From positions 1 through 64,000 of the forward strand of contig NC_057370.1 of the NCBI RefSeq assembly GCF_016906535.1: a stretch of DNA of 64,000 nt. The letters run 5' to 3'. The translations under genes and the position numbers were made by a program. Each line of letters opens with the position of its first letter. The stretch's first letter is position 1. The notes below the pieces were generated by a model. The model made no database searches and had not been told where the DNA came from. It saw nothing but the letters and a program-made list of their open reading frames with translations. This DNA is from Rhizoctonia solani. Its lineage: Eukaryota; Basidiomycota; Agaricomycetes; Cantharellales; Ceratobasidiaceae. Shown one piece after another: positions 56,602-64,000 of the stretch.

Positions 56602-58242
56602 AGCTTTCAGGGGTGGTATCTGAGTTCCCCGTGTGGTTTATAAGTACTAAAACCCAACTGTATATTGATCCTGACGACTATATGCATGGTCAATTATGTT
56701 CAGCTATATTACAAATTGACTAAATTGATCGCGGTAGTGTGTTTTAAATTCTAGAATCGGTTGCGTGGATGCGTGCCTTTCGGCTTTACGGGGGAGGTCT
56801 GCGCCTGGGGTCCGCTCGCCCGTCGGCACGGAATCGGTCCGTATCCGACGGACCGATGATCGAGCGATCTAGAACTTCTAAATCGCTCTCACGCTTACGG
56901 GTAGTCACCCATTATCTCGTTATCTGGGAGTTCCCACGCCCGGTGTTTTGCTTCCGAGCTCCTATTGGGTTAGCGTATTCCGTGTAGTCCAAGAAAATGT
57001 GTTGGCAAGGTTAAAGGGTTTCTCCACACGAGCACGAGGACTCTTCGGTGGGCATAAATATATGCCTATGGGTCCGTGGCCTGTCATGGATCGTATAATG
57101 CGCACCTAGATTGGCATTGGTGTTCTCAGAAAGTGGGGTATTGGAGCGGGCGTTGGGGGGTAGGCGTCAGCTGGGGCATAGTAGCCTCTTGATTCGGCTT
57201 CAGCCCATCGGTTGGGGATCACCGTGCAGGTAGTTGCGTTGGCTTTCCTTTCTTTGTTAGCTAGAGTCTGTGGCCCGTCTTAGTAATGCCCGAGTTCCAA
57301 GGATCTTTTTACCTTACTATCGGCGCCTGAGTCACGTACACGGCTGGTTACAAGCCTAGCGAGGAGTGCACCATACCTGGTAACTGGCAGTCTTGTAGCT
57401 TATCTCCGATTGATACAATACGCTGAAGTGAGCTTTATCATGCCACTCAAGCGGGATCAAGTTGATGCATGGGTCAAGTTCACACGCAACATATTACAAC
57501 TGGACCAGTTACTCGGCGACAAGGCTGACTGGGACACATACGGCCGAACGAGCGAAAACACGAGACCGCACGAAAGGAATACTCCCGTTCTGGCGAAGCA
57601 CTCATCAACACTCGTAGGCCCTGATGGCAAGGGTATCCGCATCTTATGCCTCATGGAGCTCAATGTGCTTGATGGGCACAACGCGCCAGAACACGTTTCC
57701 CGGATGTCCACAATTGGGCATACTGCCTAAGATGTCCTACCACTCTGCGGGGCCGCGGAAATTTCAGGAGTGCTCCGGGACTCGCTATTGTTGTCGAGCA
57801 TTCCGGAGCGTTTGGTATGACACTCTGAACGGCTCGCGGAGTGCTCCTAAACTCTCGCCGAGCGATCCGGATCCATCAGATCCTAGCGAGGAGATTCCCG
57901 AAATCAGAGCATTCCAGAGTGCTCCTGGGCTTCTGGGGGCCCCGTAGGGCACTCTTCACACGGGGCGCACCGGTCGCGTGGTGCAATAGTTGGAGGCGGG
58001 CTCTTTCCAAACTGTTGTGGAGCGCGAGCAGCCGAGATATAAGATCCAAGTACACCCATGGTCTTATTCAATTTCAGTCCCATAACTAGTATTATACGTT
58101 GCTCAGAAGTGCTGAAGGCTAGTATAGGGTCCTATCATTGGTCTTGTCGCGTAGACACTGACTTTGAGGTAGTTTACAGTAGAAGAATACCGTGAGCCCA
58201 TCGAGTCAACCTATACTGAACGCACCAGCTAACCTATACCAG
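56602..58242. other. Non-coding region with palindromic motifs
   Basis: No gene I can support. From about 56760 the sequence is GC-richer. A perfect 10-bp hairpin with a 5-nt loop lies at 56833-56857 (ATCGGTCCGT/ACGGACCGAT). A 106-codon frame at 57410-57730 starts at a non-ATG codon and has no known domain. At 57768-57926 the palindrome GGAGTGCTCC and near copies recur. Confidence 0.45.
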
Positions 58243-58626
58243 ATGAGGGTTTACAATAACTCGGCATATGCTGTGACCCGGGACATTAATAATATCGTTA
58301 GCGCATTTGTTCTCCATGTCACGATGGTGGATGAGAATAGTCCTGAGACTGCACCATCGGGCTTCAAGCTGGACGCGCGATGTCCTGTCATACCGTTCAA
58401 CAGTATCGGCGGAAGCAATAATCCCAATCTCACCATGGAAATCCCTGACAACTTGAGCTGGGTCCAGGCCGGTTCCTGTACCTTCGAGGGCAAAATAGGA
58501 GGAGGGAGCTTTCAGATTGTGATGTCCGACGGCATCCAGTTTCAGGGCACCATTGAGAGAGGTCCCCCATATAGCCAGGAGATTAAAGGAAAAGGGACAT
58601 GGACTGCGTTGAACTATATGATCTAG
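58243..58626 (+). CDS. Small beta-rich protein of unknown function
   Basis: Open frame of about 127 codons from ATG 58243 (MRVYNNSAYAVTRD) to TAG at 58626. The frame is open a further 17 codons upstream, back to an AG that could be a splice acceptor (about 58180), so a 5' exon may be missing. The composition suggests a soluble, mostly beta-stranded protein: alternating hydrophobic strands, a Gly-rich turn (GKIGGGSF), and no signal peptide, membrane helix or Cys pattern. I do not recognise the family. Codon use and GC content resemble a host gene rather than the surrounding repeats. Confidence 0.45.
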   Translation: MRVYNNSAYAVTRDINNIVSAFVLHVTMVDENSPETAPSGFKLDARCPVIPFNSIGGSNNPNLTMEIPDNLSWVQAGSCTFEGKIGGGSFQIVMSDGIQFQGTIERGPPYSQEIKGKGTWTALNYMI

Positions 58627-60342
58627 AGCTTACGAGTGTAGATAAAACCGCTGAAAAGCAATACTAAGCTCATAAGTTGCGAAGAGTATGATCTATAGAG
58701 CTGACATGATAACTGAGTGACTCAAAGAGTCACTGATATGATGGGCTCCAAGCAGATTTACAGTGATTTACGCGTCCTTGCATCACCAACTTTTGTTTGC
58801 ATTGTCTCCCGCGTTACACTCGTCGGGATGGTGTGATATAACACACTAGTACACATAATAACAGTCGCAATCTACGTCCTTATTATAAGCATATTTCAGG
58901 CAAGTATCAGTGCTGGGAGTGACGAACACTGGCAGCTGGATAGGGCGCGGGAAAATGACCCCTTGCGTTGGCACGTGTACGTGACGATGGCCACCATGAC
59001 CACATCACGAAATCGGGGCGTGGCTGGCCTAGTCTGATACGTCGAACACGAACCGTCGGTTAGGATTGTCGCCGACAGTTCAATGTCGGACGCTGTCATG
59101 CGTATGAAATTTAACCTGTGTTTTGTAGCACCGTATACCCCAAAGGTACGGATAGTCCGACCTCAGCGCTCCGACTCGCGGGGTACGAACTCCCTATAAA
59201 GCAAACCCGAGCCTCCCGGCCCGGATTACTGGCAACATCCGACCCTCGTAATAATTCGGACCCCGCTCTCAGTGCTTTCATAGGTGCAACATCCAACCTC
59301 TTATATCCAACCCCTTTGCACTGTGGTGTGATAAGATCCTGAAAATCAGTACATCAGTAAAAGATTCCTTTTTTCAGTAGGATGTGGTCTGAAAATTACA
59401 ATGTTAGTATGCCTCTCTCAACATGAATCAGACTATGGAAGAATCAATACCTAAAATCAGTATGTATTGATCTTGACTTCAGCTCAATTCTCACTCAAAC
59501 ACGTGCACTGATTTTCAGCATTATAACCTTGTACAGTGTTGGTCCAACGTCTGGGGTGCAGTCTGTCATAAAATAGTAATAATTGTGAGATTAAATCACT
59601 TGATATCATAATCACAGTGCCTAATTGATTGATACACAAATCCAACCACCAAGTGCAGACAATCTGCTGCTAGAGCCAACCTGGGATGTGCGTTGTCTGG
59701 TTCAATGATGTATACGCAGGGAAAAACAATACCTTCACATCCAAACCACCTCAAGCCAATAGCCAATCAAAGGCTAGTAGTGTTGGGGCAGTTTATTCTC
59801 AGCACTTACCTTAATCCTCACTTTTTTTTTTGCCTTGGCTAGTTTGCCAGCTGGATAGTTTTGAACTGCCTGCTAAGGATGTATCAGAACAAAAAACAAA
59901 AACAATTGTAGAAGTAACTTAGGGAGTGATTGGTCAAACCTGAAGATTTGTTTGAGGACAGAGTTGGTGTGTTGGTAGGTTTGTGATTCCTGGGTGGGTG
60001 CAGGGGTTTGGGAGAATTTGGTCCCATGCAATTGAACCTACTGGTCTTTGTGGCATTTGGCTGAGTGGTGGATAGTTTGAGTTGATTAACTACTTACCAT
60101 AGTAATGCAACATATGGTCTTTGTGAAACCAGATGCATGCAATATTGGTTGAAATAAATGTGCTGCAAATTGATTAAAGCAGTTGTGGTACATGGATTAT
60201 CAGCTCAATAGTGAGTATGATAGTGTTAGAGCTACTTACATGTTCTAACTAATTTATTGGGTGGTGTGGAGTAGCCAAGCAGGAATGGTTGCAGGGGAGG
60301 GGGTGAATGGGAGGGGACTCAAACATGTCTGAGAACAGGGGG
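58627..60342. repeat. Diverged repeat region including an unoccupied chromovirus-target relative
   Basis: No gene seen. From about 59340 to 59530 the sequence is a diverged relative of the two halves that flank the left chromovirus: CTCAACATGA at 59417-59426, ATACCTAAAATCAGTATG at 59447-59464, and ATTTTCAGCATTATAACCTT at 59511-59530. Here the sequence is continuous, with no insertion. Confidence 0.6.
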
Positions 60343-60915
60343 TGTTGTAGACACACAATACTGCAGACCTTATTCAGATTTTCTCAAATTTAAACAAAAA
60401 CAAACAGACAACTTGTTTGATCACATAACTTTGACACTTATGCTGTACCCTAAGTGCCTTGCCATGTCCCCTCCATTGCTTAGTCAGCTATGTAGCCACC
60501 TCCACCTTTGACATTGCAGGTGACATGTATGAATGAGTAAGGCTGCTGATGGTGGGGGCTTCTTATTGGTTATGGTATTACATATAGGATATTTGTAATT
60601 AGTAGTTCTCAAGAATACACAAGGAGAGCAATTGATCATGGTGAACCCCAGGTCAATGATCTCTTGTTGTATCTTGCTTTGTACACAGGGCCTTATAGCC
60701 TGGGTTAGCCACTTAGTCCACACCATCTACACTGCCTTAGGCAGTCTCTCTGCTGTACTTAGATAGTTTGTCAATGCCCTTAAGGCCTTGACCATTGTAG
60801 TTAGGTAGTTAGACACTGTACAATAGCTCTCCACTGCCTTATGTGGTTGACCTTGTACTCACCCAGCTGCAAGTGCCAAACCCCTTGGTGTCTTACACAA
60901 TACCTAGGACAGGGG
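60343..60915 (+). repeat. Truncated LTR, second family
   Basis: Starts TGTTGTAGACACACAATACT and runs parallel to the solo LTR at 61089-61789 up to TGTCTTACACAATACCTAGG, where similarity stops. CpG sites are nearly absent. It is followed directly by a short minisatellite. Confidence 0.7.
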
Positions 60916-60934
60916 GTTTGTATACCTTGGAGGG

Positions 60935-61020
60935 AGTTGATGGGCAGACAGCAGGAGGACAGCAGGTCAACAATGGGTTGACAGCAGGTCAACAGCAGGT
61001 TGATGGGCAGGCAGATGGAC
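60935..61020. repeat. Short minisatellite
   Basis: Imperfect tandem copies built on ACAGCAGGTCAAC and TTGATGGGCAG, for example GACAGCAGGTCAACAATGGG followed by TTGACAGCAGGTCAACAGCA. No coding role. Confidence 0.65.
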
Positions 61021-61088
61021 CACCCAAAAATACACTGGATGCAAAAAAGGACCATGGGAAGAGTTGGTGATTAGCATACATATAGAAC

Positions 61089-61789
61089 TGTTGTAGACAC
61101 ACCTGATACCAGGGAGTTTATTCCCATTTTCTCAAATTTGAAAGACAAACAAACTACATTTTTGATCACATGACCTTGGTGCTTATATCATAACCTAGGT
61201 ACCTTGCCACATCTCCCTCCATGCTTATTCAGCCAATGTAGCCACCTCCACCTTGATGACATCATAGGTGACATGTATGCATGAGTAAGGCTGCAGCAAA
61301 AGCAGGGTTCTTATTTGATACTGTTTTGCATATTGTACATTTGTAAATAGCTGCCCTCTGTAATATATAAGGAGGGCAATTGACCATGGTAATCCCCAGG
61401 TCAATTACCCCCTCTTGCATCCCAAACATTGTACACAGGGCCTTACAGTCCAGGTACCCACTTAGTTACTTAGATACACTGCTCACACTGCCTTATGCAG
61501 CTTCACTGCTGTACTTAGATAACTTGTTGCCACCTTAAGTGGCTTGCCTGTTGTAGTTAGGGTTTTGTGGCTCTAGATAGTCTCCTTGTTGCCTTAGGCA
61601 ACTTATTGTTTGTACTCAGCAGCCATAGGCACCAACCCCCATGCCATCCCAGACCAAGTCTAAGACAAGAACATTTGAGAGAGGACCAAAATGTCCAGGG
61701 TACTTGCTTAAATAGAGAGATTGATGGAAGAGCAATTTGCAGTCACATAATTCTCATTCATTTAACTGGTGTGTAACTAGTCATCAACA
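61089..61789 (+). repeat. Solo LTR, second family
   Basis: About 701 bp from TGTTGTAGACAC to AGTCATCAACA, with matching TGTTG/CAACA ends. A TATA-like AATATATAAGGAGGGC lies at about 61362-61377. No internal retroelement sequence adjoins it. Flanking bases (AGAAC and ACTTT) do not form a target duplication, so the ends or the history are uncertain. Confidence 0.65.
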
Positions 61790-61901
61790 ACTTTGTTGTA
61801 AACATGGTCAAACAGACCAGTACAAGTGGTTGCATGCTGGCCTAAGCCCAAATTGGGGGGTTGCAGGGGTAATCACGGGTTTTCAGCAGAGGAATAATAG
61901 G

Positions 61902-61950
61902 GCTCTATGGCTTAGTGGTCAAGCTAGTTCAATTCCAGCTAGTTCTATTT
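61902..61950 (+). pseudogene. tRNA-like relic lacking an anticodon arm
   Basis: Contains an A-box-like TGGCTTAGTGGTCAAGC at about 61908-61924 and a B-box-like GTTCAATTCC at about 61927-61936. The gap is too small to hold an anticodon arm, so this cannot be a working tRNA. It may be a deleted tRNA gene or the head of a SINE. Confidence 0.4.
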
Positions 61951-63250
61951 TCCTCTGTTTATGACAACAGCCCAGCAACATCCCAATTTGGAAGAATTAA
62001 TATATTCCTTTCTGGGGTACAAATAGCATATACAGAGCATTTAGCATTCTTGTTCATGTGATTCAAGCTACAAAACTAAATGGAATCCCCCCAAAATGTG
62101 GGTGATAAAGTCTGTGAGCTGTTTAGGGATGGCAGCCTGCACTTCAGGTAGCCTGGATATTGTGGTCCAGTTGGGGTGTTGGACCTTGGACTGGCCTTGG
62201 GCTACATACTTTGTGTAGATGATGTCATTGATCCTCACCTCAACCACCATACCCTCATTACCCAACTGCCATAAGCCACCATACTTGCTTCTTGCTTGTA
62301 CTCAAATGATTCCAAACAATTGTAGATTCATGGTCTGACGTATACTAACCCTACATTCCTGAATCTGCTTTGCAACCTTGACTGGGTAATCCCTTGGGCT
62401 GCGCTATGTGAGTGGGGTGTATTGTCTACTCTTGGCAATTGCCAATCATACATCAATGTAACTCATGGTTCTGGTATGACAAGCAACCAAAGCACTATGC
62501 GTGTGTCGGCTACAACCACATATTCATCATTCAACGGCAACTATGGTGGTGCGCCGGTAATGCGAGTTACTGCTCCAACGCAATGCTTTGTATGGCACAA
62601 GAACTACGCCGCAGTAGCACTGGATACTGTAAATTGACTCTCTACCAACTCAAAAATCGCGGGTTTGACTCACTTTGAGTTGCCCTTACTATGCGTGAGA
62701 TTGGATCACAGACGAATTGAGGTCAAGTCATGCTCCTACCACACCTCCTTTGGGTGCTAACTTAATCAATAACTTACGCGGAGCAAGCATGTGGTCGCAA
62801 GCTTAGTACACCCCTGACGCAGTGAAATCACAGTGTCCCTTGGTAGGTGTGCCCTCACCTGATCTCGGAGCAGAGTCAATTAATTACTCATAGAGGGATA
62901 TCGAACGCTGTGCAAGTGCGATAGCTGGACCAGCGCAAGAACCAAGTGTTCTAATCTGCGGAGAGTGATAGCTGTATGTATTTGATTCGCTTACTGGGCA
63001 ACTCGTGCGAGTTTTATTTTCCGGGGGAGCAAGCTACATGCGCGCGACACAACTCTATAACCTCGAGTCTAGGGTAATCGACTTGGTCCGTCCTAAGAGG
63101 AAAGATATCGCCCTACGCATACTTGGTGGCAGATGGCAATGGGTTCTCAACCCATGCTCGGGAGTACGACCATGATTTTTAGGGGTCACGCGGTGTAAGG
63201 CGAAGCCGCGCATGTCTGGCGTAGTCTATAAGCAAAGCGCGAGGGTGGGT
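61951..63250. other. Unassigned region
   Basis: A 71-codon open frame at 62422-62637 (with TYSSFNGNYGGAPV and CFVWHKNYAAVAL) lacks an ATG start and may be the last exon of a decayed gene; no family is recognised. The rest shows no gene. A tRNA-like anticodon stem near 63138-63154 is not supported by other arms. Confidence 0.35.
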
Positions 63251-63560
63251 GGGTCCCAACCCGAGCAGAGACAAAAGGCAGAGAAGCGCAGATGAGGAAA
63301 AGAAAACACGGAGAAAGAGCCAAGAAAGAGCAAGAGGAGAGAAGAAAACGAACTCAAAAGACAGAGAGAAAGAGAGAGGAAAGAAAAACAGCAAAAGAAA
63401 AAATAGCGAGGCAAACGAAGGGGGCGAACCAAAAGGAGACAAATAAACACAAGATTAATTACAGAGCTGCACACCGGCAAACGGAAAAGGAAAACGGAGC
63501 CCGAAGAGCAAAACAGTGGAGCGAAGAAAAAGGGGCCCAAAAAACAGGGAGAGAGTGGAG
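63251..63560 (+). repeat. Polypurine-biased tract
   Basis: About 300 bases with very few pyrimidines on this strand, built of AGAGAAAG, AAGAAAAC and GAGAGAGGAAAG motifs. The Lys/Arg/Glu-rich open frames here (for example 63292-63741) are a by-product of the base bias. Such tracts can form triplex or nucleosome-poor DNA. Confidence 0.6.
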
Positions 63561-64000
63561 GGTAGCACGCGAAATAAAGAGCGCATGTGTGATCAGCATA
63601 CAGCTCGAGAATGAGTCGAATAGGCTAAGCGACGGCGCAGCCGTTGCCCGGGGAGCTCACTCGCCTAGCGCGCGAAAAAGGGGATACCCATGGGGCAAAA
63701 GGATAGCGATCGAGACACCTTTTATATGCGCTAAAAGGTGAGTCATACCTTCGGCGGAAAGCATGCGTGAGTGAAGTACTTTCATTTACCCAATTACGAG
63801 GTCCCAACCACTGAAGAATAACGTGCATAAACTGGGCATCCTTTAGGAGTATCGTGTTTAGTTACATGAAAAGATGGGACAAGGGACCCTGTCGGCGCCG
63901 AGGCGTCGGCGTCGTGGTCCTGTAAAGCTACGGTCAGCGGACCGAACTGCGAGACGACGCATACGGGCAGCAAAGCGCTGCCCGCTTCGTTGATGCTGGG
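63561..64000. other. Right edge, no gene seen
   Basis: Mixed sequence becoming GC-rich at the end, with CGGCGCCGAGGCGTCGGCG near 63893-63911 and a GGGCAGCAAAGCGCTGCCC hairpin near 63965-63983. No telomere repeat is at this side. Confidence 0.4.

Noticed and set aside
52600..56760. Terminal inverted repeats for the Harbinger element
   Set aside because: I compared the flanks by eye on both strands and found no convincing inverted pair or TWA duplication, so the boundaries were left open.
60343..61789. CRISPR-like or tandem array
   Set aside because: The repetition is two related LTRs plus a short minisatellite; there are no regular repeats with unique spacers, and this is a eukaryotic genome.
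63125..63170. Possible tRNA (ATGGG-TTCTCAA-CCCAT anticodon stem-loop)
   Set aside because: The anticodon arm looks good (CTC) but there is no matching D arm, T arm with a TTCRA loop, or acceptor stem at the right spacing.
63292..63741. 149-codon Lys/Arg/Glu-rich ORF
   Set aside because: Explained by the polypurine bias, which removes stop-prone codons; composition is not gene-like and no start context or splice pattern supports it.

Overview
The window is the end of a fungal chromosome, most likely from a basidiomycete of the Agaricomycetes. A Rhizoctonia/Ceratobasidiaceae-type genome is my guess; no rRNA or tRNA marker fixes it. Support comes from short GT-AG introns of about 45-60 nt, a FunK1-type kinase, DUF2235 proteins, a WW-like membrane protein and a DUF6818/HARBI1 transposon pair. 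The left edge is telomeric: about 120 bp of CCTAA repeats.

Layout: 1-3.9 kb is subtelomeric. It holds an intron-rich gene of unknown function that runs to within about 130 bp of the telomere, a duplicated segment and an LTR fragment. 3.9-20.6 kb is the main host-gene block: a DUF2235 hydrolase-like gene (-), a truncated second DUF2235 copy (+), a multi-exon membrane protein (-), a FunK1 kinase (-), and a complete spindle-checkpoint kinase Mps1/TTK gene (+, six coding exons, 947 aa by my splice model). 20.6-22.8 kb is gene-poor.

22.8-51.8 kb is a giant inverted repeat made of two nearly identical 13.6-kb Ty3/Gypsy chromoviruses (1.5-kb LTRs), facing each other across a 1.66-kb spacer. The right copy is intact: one 2824-codon gag-pol ORF plus a second, unrecognised ORF between the chromodomain and the 3' LTR. 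The left copy has the same sequence but is broken by many single-base indels with almost no substitutions. The spacer carries a decayed PIF1-helicase 3' end and part of another LTR family. Target-site evidence, backed by a related unoccupied sequence at 59.4 kb, says the spacer is inverted relative to its original orientation. This is either a real recombination product or a misassembly across the 13.6-kb inverted repeats.

51.8-64 kb is transposon-rich. It has a PIF/Harbinger element with a DUF6818 Myb-like gene converging on a HARBI1-type transposase, the latter inactivated by what look like two CpG transitions. It also has a small unrecognised ORF, two copies of a CpG-depleted LTR family, a tRNA-like relic and a polypurine stretch. 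No operons or bacterial-type systems are present. The strongest candidates for new biology are the chromovirus accessory ORF and the recombination history of the inverted pair.
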